64,000 nt of DNA from Candidatus Bathyarchaeota archaeon (GTDB lineage: Archaea > Thermoproteota > Bathyarchaeia > Bathyarchaeales > Bathycorpusculaceae), in assembly GCA_026014705.1 (NCBI GenBank), contig JAOZHU010000015.1, positions 124,001 through 188,000 of the forward strand, given 5' to 3'. The notes under the pieces are model-generated. The model ran no database searches and was not told the DNA's origin. It worked only from the letters and a program-made list of their open reading frames with translations. This document shows positions 16,099 to 24,005 of the stretch, one piece after another; within the stretch, counting starts at the first letter, position 1; every line of letters begins with the position of its first letter. Position numbers and translations under genes: made by a program.

Positions 16099-17451
16099 TT
16101 GGTGGTGTTGTTGAATGTTGATGGAGTCGAATGCCGCTATGGCTCCGTTAAAGTTCTGGAAGACGTGAGTCTTTCAGTGAAAGAGGGCGACTTCGTTGGA
16201 ATACTTGGACCTAACGGCTCTGGCAAAACCACCCTGCTCAAGAGCATAAGTAGAACGCTTAAGCCTCTCAGGGGTACAATTCTGCTCAACCAAGCGGACA
16301 TTTACTCTCTAAGAAGTGTAGAAGTTGCAAAGCAATTGGCTGTGGTTCCACAGGATAGCAATATAGGGTTCAGTTTCGCTGCGTTGGATGTTGTTCTCAT
16401 GGGACGCAACCCGCACATGACGCGGTTTCAGATGGAAAGCAGCAGGGACCTAGCTATCGCGAAGAAAGCCATGATTTTGACTAACACTTGGCAGTTTGCG
16501 GAACGCCCCATCAACGAGCTTAGTGGCGGCGAGCGGCAGCGTGTAATAATTGCGCGTGCGCTTGCGCAGGAACCCAAGCTTCTTCTGCTGGATGAACCTT
16601 TGACTCATTTGGATATTATTAACCAATTGGAGATCATGGATCTCGTGAAGGCGCTGTGCACTAAAGAGAAGCTGATTGTTCTCGCGGTTTTTCATGATTT
16701 GAACTTGGCTGCGCGTTACTGCGGTTCGGCTATAATGCTGAAGAAAGGCAAAATTTTTGCGGCTGGAAGCATAGCTGACGTTTTAACGAGTGAAAACATA
16801 AAAGGCGTTTTTGGCGTTGACGCCATAGTGCAGCGGCATTTGGTTACGAATTCAGTTTTTGTCATTCCTTTGTCGCCTCAGAAGCCTTTGCCGTCAAAGA
16901 AATGTGCAGTTCATTTGATATGTGGCGCTGGAACTGGAACAGCGCTCATGAAGGTCCTCTTAGATGAAGGCTACAGCGTTACTGCAGGAGTTCTCAACGT
17001 GCTAGACACGGATTTTGAGACTGCGCAGTTTTTGAAGATTCCCGTCGTGACTGAGGCACCGTTTTCTCCGATAACTGAAAAAGCTCATAATTCCAATTTA
17101 GAAATGATTCGCAAGGCAAGCATGGTGGTGTTGACTTCTGTTCCATTTGGCTATGGCAACTTCCAGAATTTGGAGGCTGCAGAGGAGGCTGTATCTAGGC
17201 AAGTGCCCACGTTTGTTATTGAGGAAGTGCCCGTAGAGCGCCGAGATTTCACTCAGGGGAAAGCGTCCAAGTTGTTGTTGAAGTTGAAAAAGATGGGAGC
17301 TATATCTGTCAAAAATCAAACTGAGTTGTTAGACATGCTTCATGTATCTGCGGAAAAACAAAAAGTAATAAAAGATGATGCAGCTAAACTGCTGTGTCAC
17401 ATGAGACCGAGAGAAGAAACTGAACAAAAGAATAAGGAGGAGATTGTATGA
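16099..17451 (+). CDS. btuD: Corrinoid ABC transporter ATPase BtuD with C-terminal extension
   Basis: Residues 1 to about 255 form an ABC ATPase: Walker A GPNGSGKTT, Q-loop VVPQDSN, signature LSGGERQRV, Walker B LLLLDEPLTHLD, and the switch histidine in VFHDLN. This part alone is the normal family length. A further ~190 residues follow (from CAVHLICGAGTGTALMKVL), with a Rossmann-like alternation and no motif I can name; a similar C-terminal domain may exist in other archaeal BtuD proteins. Its ATG-coupled end (ATGA) overlaps the Dph6-like gene. It energises corrinoid uptake. Confidence 0.9.
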   Translation: MVVLLNVDGVECRYGSVKVLEDVSLSVKEGDFVGILGPNGSGKTTLLKSISRTLKPLRGTILLNQADIYSLRSVEVAKQLAVVPQDSNIGFSFAALDVVLMGRNPHMTRFQMESSRDLAIAKKAMILTNTWQFAERPINELSGGERQRVIIARALAQEPKLLLLDEPLTHLDIINQLEIMDLVKALCTKEKLIVLAVFHDLNLAARYCGSAIMLKKGKIFAAGSIADVLTSENIKGVFGVDAIVQRHLVTNSVFVIPLSPQKPLPSKKCAVHLICGAGTGTALMKVLLDEGYSVTAGVLNVLDTDFETAQFLKIPVVTEAPFSPITEKAHNSNLEMIRKASMVVLTSVPFGYGNFQNLEAAEEAVSRQVPTFVIEEVPVERRDFTQGKASKLLLKLKKMGAISVKNQTELLDMLHVSAEKQKVIKDDAAKLLCHMRPREETEQKNKEEIV

Positions 17452-18122
17452 AAGTTGTGGCTTCATGGAGCGGTGGAAAAGACAGTTGCTTCGCGTGTTA
17501 CAAGGCAATTCAAGAAGGCTACGATGTAACGCAACTGCTAATCATGATGGCGAACAAAGGCACATCGAATTTTCACATGATCAGCGCTGGGCTGCTGGAC
17601 GCGCAATCTCAATCTATCGGAATCCCAATAGTCAAGCAGGAAACTACGCCAAATACCTACGAGCAGGACTTCAAAAAAGCACTGCTGAAAATGAAAGCTA
17701 AAGGCGTGGGGGGAATCGTGACTGGAGACGTTTACGATGTTGCCTTGCACGAAGCAGGTTGGCTGGACCGTGTCTGCAAAGCAGTGGGGTTGGAACCAGT
17801 GCGTCCGCTGTGGCATCGTGACACAGGTCAAATAATCAACGAATTCATAAACGCTGGTTTTAAGGCAACTGTGGTCAGAACCAAGAATGAAGTGTTGGGT
17901 TTAGAGTGGCTTGGAAGAGAAGTAAACAAGCAATTCCTAGCTGCGCTTCCCGCGAATGTAGACCCGTGCGGCGAAAACGGCGAGTTTCACACTTTTGTAA
18001 CTGATGGACCGAACTTCAAGAACCGTATAGATATACTTGAAAGTGAAAAGACAACGCTGAATGGTTATGGACGCTTAGAAATCAAGAGCTTCAAGGTTGA
18101 ACCAAAATGGCAGAAGGTTTGA
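17448..18122 (+). CDS. ATP_bind_4 family protein (Dph6/diphthine-ammonia ligase-like)
   Basis: The 224-residue protein has the PP-loop motif SWSGGKDSCFACYKAI at its N-terminus and the family blocks GIVTGDVYDVALHEAGWLDR, PLWHRD, and CGENGEFHTFVTDGP. Family members (Dph6) amidate diphthine on EF-2 using ATP and ammonia. Its start overlaps the btuD stop (ATGA) and it precedes cobT by 9 bp, so here it belongs to the corrinoid operon. Either it is simply housed there, or this member amidates something else; the operon context argues for testing the second. Confidence 0.85.
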   Translation: MKVVASWSGGKDSCFACYKAIQEGYDVTQLLIMMANKGTSNFHMISAGLLDAQSQSIGIPIVKQETTPNTYEQDFKKALLKMKAKGVGGIVTGDVYDVALHEAGWLDRVCKAVGLEPVRPLWHRDTGQIINEFINAGFKATVVRTKNEVLGLEWLGREVNKQFLAALPANVDPCGENGEFHTFVTDGPNFKNRIDILESEKTTLNGYGRLEIKSFKVEPKWQKV

Positions 18123-18131
18123 GGTGAGAAA

Positions 18132-19223
18132 ATGTTTGACACGCTGTTAGTTCATAATGAATTGAAGGGTGAAGCTTTCCTCGATGAACTGCGCGGTAAG
18201 AAACCGCTATTCGTGTGTACTATAGCTACGACAGAGACGGGTAAGATTCCCCAAATATCCGCTGCGGGAAAATACCCTGAGTTTACGGATTATACGCCAC
18301 CTGCAGATGCTGAGTTGCTTTTGTTGGGCAAGTGCAAGTGTATCGCGGGTGTTCCCGTGACGCCTGAAGGTATACCTACACCAGCGTTGATAACGATGTC
18401 TGCGTTGCGGTTGGCGGATATTCCTGTGTTGGTTGCTAGTGGTGGTTTAAAAGTGACGCCGCATGTGCCATTTTTGGAGTTGGGTGGGCACCCTGGAAAT
18501 GACATTCGAACTGGAAAGGCGGTGAATAACGTTGAGGAAGTCATCCAGCGAGCCAAGTTGGCTGGGGAGCATTTGGCTAAGGCAGCGGATTATCTTGTGA
18601 TTGGCGAGAGTATTCCTGGTGGAACTACAACGGCGCTGGGTGTTCTGATGGCTATGGGTGTGAATGCTGAAGGCAAGGTTAGTAGCAGTATGCCTGTGAA
18701 TCCTCATGGGTTAAAGGTTGATACTGTGCGGGCTGGGTTGGCTGCGGCTGGTGAGCGTTTTGGCAGTTTAGCGGAAAATCCGGTTAGAGCTATTTCCTGT
18801 GTGGGTGACCCTATGATGCCTGCTTTTGCAGGGTTGGTTATTGGTGCTGCTGCGCAAGTGCCTGTTTTGATGGCTGGTGGAACCCAGATGACTGCTGTTT
18901 TAGCTGTTGTTAACGCTTTGGAACCTGATGTTTTGTGCAATGTGGCTATTGGCACAACGAAGTGGGTTGCGCGTGATGTTTCTGCTGATATTAAGGGGAT
19001 TGTTGCTCAGATAGCGGATGTGCCTGTTTTGGCGGCTGATTTGGATTTTGGTTCTTCTCGGTTTAGCGGGTTAAAGGCTTATGAGCAGGGTGTTGTTAAG
19101 GAAGGTGTTGGAGCTGGTGGCGCTGCTATAGCGGCGATGGTGAAGTTGGAAGGTGCCGTGACTAAGGCGATGCTTCTTAAAGAGGTTGAAAGAAATTACG
19201 CTGTGTTGATGGGAACGAAGTGA
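18132..19223 (+). CDS. cobT: Nicotinate-nucleotide:base phosphoribosyltransferase (archaeal CobT)
   Basis: The 363-residue protein has the glycine-rich CobT-like features VASGGLKVTPHVPFLELGGH, LVIGESIPGGTTTALGVLMA, SCVGDPMMPAFAGLVIGAA and VLMAGGTQMTAVLAVV. It transfers phosphoribose from nicotinate mononucleotide to the lower-ligand base, making alpha-ribazole phosphate or the adenine analogue. AGGTGAG precedes the ATG. It is followed by cobS. With CobS, CobY and CobZ it completes nucleotide-loop assembly, so the cell can rebuild cobamides from imported cobinamide. Confidence 0.92.
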   Translation: MFDTLLVHNELKGEAFLDELRGKKPLFVCTIATTETGKIPQISAAGKYPEFTDYTPPADAELLLLGKCKCIAGVPVTPEGIPTPALITMSALRLADIPVLVASGGLKVTPHVPFLELGGHPGNDIRTGKAVNNVEEVIQRAKLAGEHLAKAADYLVIGESIPGGTTTALGVLMAMGVNAEGKVSSSMPVNPHGLKVDTVRAGLAAAGERFGSLAENPVRAISCVGDPMMPAFAGLVIGAAAQVPVLMAGGTQMTAVLAVVNALEPDVLCNVAIGTTKWVARDVSADIKGIVAQIADVPVLAADLDFGSSRFSGLKAYEQGVVKEGVGAGGAAIAAMVKLEGAVTKAMLLKEVERNYAVLMGTK

Positions 19224-19232
19224 TTGGGTGGG

Positions 19233-19988
19233 ATGCTGAAAGAGATTAGGAACCTCTTGTCTTTTCTCACTGCTATTCCAGTAAATATGGATAAGGATTG
19301 TTTGACTGATTCTGCGAAGTGCATGTTTCTTTTTCCCTTGATTGGCGCGTTTATCGGTTTGTTGGCTGGTGCGTTCGCTTGGGCATCGGCGCTGTTTCTT
19401 CCCAGTTTGGTTGTTGGTGCATTAGCTTTGGGGCTTTTGCTTTTGATAACTGGGCTTCATCACACGGATGGACTGCTGGATTTCGGCGATGGTGTTATGG
19501 CGCATGGTTCGGCGGAAAGAAAAATCGAAATTATGCACGACCAGTTGACTGGTGCTGGTGGCTTAACGTTGGGGATCATGACTTATCTGGTTACAGCGTT
19601 TGCCCTTGCCGAGTTCCCCAGAGGCATAATAATGCTTCAAGGCTTAATAGTCGCTGAGGTTTCTGCCAAACTCTCCATGGTTGTAGCTACATGGGCTGGA
19701 AAAGCCGTGCACACGGGCATGAATTCACCGTTTATGCAAGCGATGCACGGTAAAAACGGTACCTTTCGTTTAATTGCCGCCTTAGTTGTTTCATTTGTTA
19801 TAGCAGTGCCTTTGTTGCGATTGGCGGGGATTGTAACTTTACTGGCTGCTGTAATCACAAGCTTAACTATGGTTGCTGTGGCGCATAGACATTTTAAGGG
19901 TGTGACAGGTGACGTTTTGGGTGCAACCAATGAGCTTACGCGGATGGTTGCGTTAATTGTATTGTTGGCTGTGATTGGATGGGTGTAA
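19233..19988 (+). CDS. cobS: Adenosylcobinamide-GDP ribazoletransferase CobS (copy 1)
   Basis: The 251-residue integral membrane protein has about six helices. It keeps the CobS acidic signature: HHTDGLLDFGDG with D79, D83 and D86, and IEIMHDQLTGAGG with D103. It joins adenosylcobinamide-GDP to alpha-ribazole phosphate. GGGTGG precedes ATG 19233; TTG 19224 is in frame three codons earlier. The end overlaps cobY by 10 bp. Compare with copy 2 at 27326, which lacks two of these acids. Confidence 0.93.
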   Translation: MLKEIRNLLSFLTAIPVNMDKDCLTDSAKCMFLFPLIGAFIGLLAGAFAWASALFLPSLVVGALALGLLLLITGLHHTDGLLDFGDGVMAHGSAERKIEIMHDQLTGAGGLTLGIMTYLVTAFALAEFPRGIIMLQGLIVAEVSAKLSMVVATWAGKAVHTGMNSPFMQAMHGKNGTFRLIAALVVSFVIAVPLLRLAGIVTLLAAVITSLTMVAVAHRHFKGVTGDVLGATNELTRMVALIVLLAVIGWV

Positions 19989-20593
19989 CTGCGCTGGTGA
20001 TGGCTGGTGGGAAAGGCGTTCGTATGGCGCTTTCAGAGGAGAAACCGCTGTTAACAGTCGGCGGCAAACCTGTGATTGAACGTGTTTTAGCAGCGCTACA
20101 AAAAGCAACGAAAGTCGAAGCAATAGTCGTTGCCGTGAGCAGTCACACGCCGAAAACCGCGAAACACATGAGTAACTTTCCAGTTAAGATCATCGAAACG
20201 CCTGGAAAAGAGTATGTTTCAGACATGGGATACGCTGTAAAGACGCTTAAACTGGAGGCAGTTTTAGCCATTGCAGCCGATTTGCCGTTAATTACAGGCG
20301 AAATCATTGATAAAATTGTGGCGCGGTATGAACAGTGCGGGAAGCCTGCTTTATCAGTTGCAGTGCCTATGGCTACAAAAGTAGCGCTTGGCTTAGGCGG
20401 AGAATACGGTTTCGAAGTTGATGGCGTGCATGTGGTTCCTGCTGGGATTAATATGATTGATGGTAGGCGAATCAGCGAGAAAGAGCTTGAGCAAGAAATT
20501 TACGTAATGGATAAACAAGAAATAGCTGTGAACATCAACACCGTTCAGGAACTCGAGATAGCTGAGAACTTGCTCAAGAAGAGAAGTGCTTGA
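19979..20593 (+). CDS. cobY: Adenosylcobinamide-phosphate guanylyltransferase CobY (copy 1)
   Basis: The 204-residue MobA-like nucleotidyltransferase has TALVMAGGKGVRM with EKPLLTVGGKP for nucleotide binding, and AADLPL for the metal-binding aspartate. CobY is the archaeal replacement for the guanylyltransferase half of bacterial CobU, activating adenosylcobinamide phosphate with GTP for CobS. The 10-bp overlap with cobS shows coupling. Dispersed element B begins 18 bp after the stop. Confidence 0.9.
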   Translation: MGVTALVMAGGKGVRMALSEEKPLLTVGGKPVIERVLAALQKATKVEAIVVAVSSHTPKTAKHMSNFPVKIIETPGKEYVSDMGYAVKTLKLEAVLAIAADLPLITGEIIDKIVARYEQCGKPALSVAVPMATKVALGLGGEYGFEVDGVHVVPAGINMIDGRRISEKELEQEIYVMDKQEIAVNINTVQELEIAENLLKKRSA

Positions 20594-20610
20594 AAAATGG
20601 GTTAACTGAT

Positions 20611-20708
20611 GCGCTTGGAGCAATCTATAGCCCCCTTTTAAATAGTTTATATAGCGTTGGAGGCGCTGTTCGGGATAGACCCTCTACTGGTCTCTGCAAT
20701 GAGTTTCG
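20611..20708 (+). repeat. Dispersed element, copy B
   Basis: The core from TCTATAGCCCCC (20624) to TGCAATGA (20695-20702) has the same 71-nt spacing as copy C at 28869-28947 and about 90% identity by eye, including TTTTAAATAGTTTATATAG and GGGATAGACCCTCTA. It lies between the end of cobY and the end of the convergent gene at 20759, so it is not an obvious promoter of either neighbour. Confidence 0.85.
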
Positions 20709-20758
20709 AATATCCTTTAAGGTATTCTGGGGTAATGTGGCTGCCGTGTACAAGTAGG

Positions 20759-21439
20759 TTACTCTTCAGTTTTGTTGTGTTGTTTCTCGTAGGCGTTTAG
20801 GACTCCGTGGCAGTCGCAAGTTGTGGCGACTATGAATTTTTCTTTTGTCTCTGCTGAATTGAAAAAGTCCAAGAGTTCACTGCCTTTAAGTGCACCCATA
20901 CCGGGGGCCATTGAATAGTTGATTAGGATGAAGGCTTCGGGGCAAGCGTATCGCATGAGTTCGGTCATGGTGCATGGTTTCTCTATCTGTGACGTCGGGC
21001 AGGTTTTGGGCATGGTGCATTTGTCTATGCAATTGTGGTCTCGGTTGAAGCTGGTGATGAGTTTGCCTTTTCCAGCGTAGAGAATAACCGCCAGGGGCAG
21101 TTTTGGCAAGATTGCGTTTAGGGCTTCGTTCCATGGCGCCAGTTTAAACTTGGTTTTAGCCAAGTCCGCGGCGATGTGCACTGGCGCCGTGGGGAACACG
21201 TATTCTGGTTTTAGTTTTTCTATTAGCTCCAGCGCTTGCGGAAGGTCGCCTTGAAGGAAGAAGCCGCCTTTTGGTTCGATGTGCGAAAAGGCTTTGAGTT
21301 TAAATTGTTTGGCGGCGAGGCAGTTTGGGTCTGTGTCCACAACCACGAAGCTCTTGTTTTTCTGCTGCAGGTACTCGATTGCGTAGCATCCGTATTTTCC
21401 GCCGCCTATGATTATGTCCATTTGTTTCTTCCTCATCAA
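20759..21439 (-). CDS. Cysteine-rich protein with Rossmann-like N-terminus, unknown function
   Basis: The 226-residue protein (or 220 from ATG 21421) begins MDIIIGGGKYGCYAIEYLQQ, a TrkA-N-like nucleotide-binding start, with the acidic strand end FVVVDTDPN. The middle contains NCIDKCTMPKTCPTSQIEKPC, four cysteines that could bind an Fe-S cluster or zinc, and the C-terminal part has TTCDCHG. I do not recognise a family. It is a single gene between the corrinoid operon and the envelope genes, separated from cobY by dispersed element B. Confidence 0.75.
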   Translation of the reverse strand: MMRKKQMDIIIGGGKYGCYAIEYLQQKNKSFVVVDTDPNCLAAKQFKLKAFSHIEPKGGFFLQGDLPQALELIEKLKPEYVFPTAPVHIAADLAKTKFKLAPWNEALNAILPKLPLAVILYAGKGKLITSFNRDHNCIDKCTMPKTCPTSQIEKPCTMTELMRYACPEAFILINYSMAPGMGALKGSELLDFFNSAETKEKFIVATTCDCHGVLNAYEKQHNKTEE

Positions 21440-21566
21440 GCGCTTGATTAACTGCTAAGCAGTAGAGTACCTGAGCCAAGTGCGCCTTATAAAAACTGTG
21501 TTTTCAAGGTAAAATGGAGAAGACACCATAAGATTATAATAGTTTGCTGGTTGTGGAGTTTACGCA

Positions 21567-22736
21567 GTGGGCGCCATGGTTCCCGCAAAACTCTGCGTAG
21601 TTACACATACTTTTCTGCCTCATGTTGGCGGAATAGAACGAGTGGTTTACGAGCAGGGCAAGCGGCTGCTTAAGAAACAGTTCGAGCTCATGGTGCTAAC
21701 GAGCAGAATGGGCACAGCAAAGCAGTATCATTATGACGGAATAAGAGTTCAATGTTACAGTTCACTGAGCGTCGGGTTTAGGTTGGGAATACCTTATCCT
21801 ATACCTAACCTTCTCAGCTACACAACCTTCTTGAACTCAGTTAAATCCAGCGACCTGATACACGCGCATGGGCACCCGTATCTTTCATCGTTTATGGCGG
21901 CGAGACTCGCAAAGAAATATTCAAAGCCGCTAGTGCTTACGCAGCATAATACGTTCATAGAGTACGAAGACAGCTTCTGGGACCATGTTGAATGGTTTAA
22001 TGACTTCGCCATCGGCAAGCAAGTGCTTAAACAGGCAGATAAAATCATCGTGGTGAGCAATGCAACATTGCAGTATGTTTCAGGTTTAGGTGCTGACCCG
22101 CAAAAAATCACTTTGCTTCACAACGGCGTTGACACAGACCGCTTTAAACCCTTAGCAAACGTAAAAACCGTGTTTCGAAAGAAGTTGGGAATTCCCGAAA
22201 ACGCAGTTGTGGCTATAACCGTTAGAAGACTCGTATACAAGAATGGCGTGGACACTTTGATGGACAGCGCGGAAATAGCCATCAAAAAGAATCCGAAGCT
22301 GGTTTTCCTCGTAGTGGGTAAAGGACCAGATTTCGCTGAAGTTAAAGCGAAAATTGAGCAGTTGGGAATTGGAGGCAATTTCAAGCTTACAGGGTTTGTA
22401 TCCGATGAGGATTTGCCATTCTATTATAACGCCGCTGACTTTTTCGTTTTACCCTCCAAATCGGGTGAAGGCTTGCCTTTGGTTGCTCTCGAAGCCATGG
22501 CTTGCGGTTTGCCAGTGGTTGCGACAGAAGTTGGCGGAATATCAGATGTTATAACGAACGATTTCGGCAAACTGGTTCCACCTGACAATCCTGCTGCTCT
22601 TGCAGGGGCAGTGTTGGAGTTTTCTCAGATGGACCTTTCAGCTTTTAACGGCAGGTTGCGAGCGGCAGTTGAGCAGAAGTACAGTTGGGACAAAAATGTG
22701 GAAAAACTCGTTGAGATATACGAAGAACTTATTTAA
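21567..22736 (+). CDS. Family 4 glycosyltransferase (GT-B fold)
   Basis: The 389-residue protein begins with the GT4 N-terminal domain (CVVTHTFLPHVGGIERVVYE, IHAHGHPYLS) and has the nucleotide-sugar domain motifs LLHNGVDTDRF, LVVGKGPD, FVLPSKSGEGLPLVALEAMA and GLPVVATEVGGI, with the E-x7-E acceptor residues. It transfers a hexose to a lipid or glycan acceptor on the cytoplasmic face. The start is GTG 21567 or ATG 21576. It is followed by the DPM1-like GT2, so a role in lipid-linked sugar assembly is likely. Confidence 0.92.
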   Translation: MGAMVPAKLCVVTHTFLPHVGGIERVVYEQGKRLLKKQFELMVLTSRMGTAKQYHYDGIRVQCYSSLSVGFRLGIPYPIPNLLSYTTFLNSVKSSDLIHAHGHPYLSSFMAARLAKKYSKPLVLTQHNTFIEYEDSFWDHVEWFNDFAIGKQVLKQADKIIVVSNATLQYVSGLGADPQKITLLHNGVDTDRFKPLANVKTVFRKKLGIPENAVVAITVRRLVYKNGVDTLMDSAEIAIKKNPKLVFLVVGKGPDFAEVKAKIEQLGIGGNFKLTGFVSDEDLPFYYNAADFFVLPSKSGEGLPLVALEAMACGLPVVATEVGGISDVITNDFGKLVPPDNPAALAGAVLEFSQMDLSAFNGRLRAAVEQKYSWDKNVEKLVEIYEELI

Positions 22737-22795
22737 GCGGCAGTTAAAACTATATTTTATTTCATTTCCTTCGTAGCGGAAAGGTGCAGGCGTCA

Positions 22796-23515
22796 ATGCA
22801 GAAAATTGGAATGGTTTCGGTGGTAATCCCGACGCTTAATGAGGCAGGTAACATTCTTGAAACCTTGACAACCATCGAAAAGGAACTGGCGTATCCCAAA
22901 GAAATAATAGTCGTGGACGGCGACTCGACCGATGGCACAAAAGAAATAGTCAAAGACACAAACTCTAGACTAATTATTGAACCCCGACGCGGCTACGGCA
23001 TTGCACTCAGAACTGGAATGAAACATGCAAAAGGCGATGTTGTAGTGATGGTGGACGGCGACGGCACCTACGAAGTCAAACACATCAACCTCTTGCTGGA
23101 TACGCTTGTTAAAAACAACGCCGAAATGTGCCTCGCCACGCGGATGTATGACCCAAACAAAGCCATGGGACTCATGAACTTTGTCGCGAACAAAATAATG
23201 ACGTTTTGCTTCAACATGCTTTTCATGCAGTTTCTCAGTGACACGCAATCGGGTTTCAGAGCGATATCGCGTTCAGCAATAGAGAAAGTGAAGCTTACCG
23301 AGGAAGACATGTCGTTTGCAACCGAGATGCTTGTGGCATTTGCCAAGAAAGGTTTCAAAATGGTTGAAGTTCCCTCAGTGTACAAGAGCAGGAAGTATGG
23401 AAAAACCAAACTAAGGCGTATCAAATCAGGGGTTGAAATTTTTACTATCATGTTTAAAGGGTTTATGGAGCGAAAATACCTTTGGAAGCGATTAAGAAAC
23501 GGTTCAGAAGCCTAA
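22796..23515 (+). CDS. Dolichyl-phosphate sugar synthase-like GT2 (DPM1-like)
   Basis: The protein of about 239 residues has the GT2 motifs VSVVIPTLNEAGNILETL, IIVVDGDSTDGTKEIV, MVDGDGTYE, DTQSGFRAISR and FATEMLVAFAKKGFKMVEVP. These match DPM1/DPG-synthase-like enzymes that charge dolichyl phosphate with a sugar. There is no C-terminal membrane anchor, as in the soluble class. AAGGTG precedes ATG 22796. Its end overlaps the DUF1616 gene by 34 bp; the two may work together at the membrane. Confidence 0.9.
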   Translation: MQKIGMVSVVIPTLNEAGNILETLTTIEKELAYPKEIIVVDGDSTDGTKEIVKDTNSRLIIEPRRGYGIALRTGMKHAKGDVVVMVDGDGTYEVKHINLLLDTLVKNNAEMCLATRMYDPNKAMGLMNFVANKIMTFCFNMLFMQFLSDTQSGFRAISRSAIEKVKLTEEDMSFATEMLVAFAKKGFKMVEVPSVYKSRKYGKTKLRRIKSGVEIFTIMFKGFMERKYLWKRLRNGSEA

Positions 23516-24000
23516 ATTCAGACAATGAAAACGGCTACGCGGTTGCCGTCTTAATCGCGCTTATAATTGTCTCCGGCGTAATCGCCGGCTACTATTTGTT
23601 GATGAAACCTCAATTCAAAGGATTCACAACAATTTACCTGCTAGATTCCGAAGGAACAGCTGTGAATTACCCTGAACTTGTGGTCATCAACCAAAACCAA
23701 ACATTCAACGTGCAGGTTGCAGTTGAAAACCACATGGGAAAACGCCAACACAGCGAAATTATAGTAAAAATAACTGATGAAACAATAGCATTATTCCCAG
23801 TCAGCGGCAGTGTACTCGGCAAATACGAAAAAACATTGAACAACGAAGAGAAATGGGAAACATCCGCTGCTATTACACTGAATAAGCCGGGAAAATATTC
23901 AGTAGTGTTCGAATTATGGATATACAACGAAGAGACTGAGCAACTGGAGTTTTCGGAAAACGCTTGCGTTCTGAACGTAGAAGTCGTGAACCCAACATAG
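23482..24000 (+). CDS. DUF1616-like membrane-anchored protein
   Basis: The 172-residue protein has one N-terminal membrane helix (about 19-40) and an extracytoplasmic beta-rich domain containing VAVENHMGKRQHSEIIVKI, resembling the C-terminal domain of DUF1616 proteins. Archaeal DUF1616 genes are commonly found near surface-glycan glycosyltransferases. The TTG start lies inside the DPM1-like gene (34-bp overlap), so they are coupled. The function is unknown. Confidence 0.75.
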   Translation: MEAIKKRFRSLNSDNENGYAVAVLIALIIVSGVIAGYYLLMKPQFKGFTTIYLLDSEGTAVNYPELVVINQNQTFNVQVAVENHMGKRQHSEIIVKITDETIALFPVSGSVLGKYEKTLNNEEKWETSAAITLNKPGKYSVVFELWIYNEETEQLEFSENACVLNVEVVNPT

Positions 24001-24005
24001 ACTGG

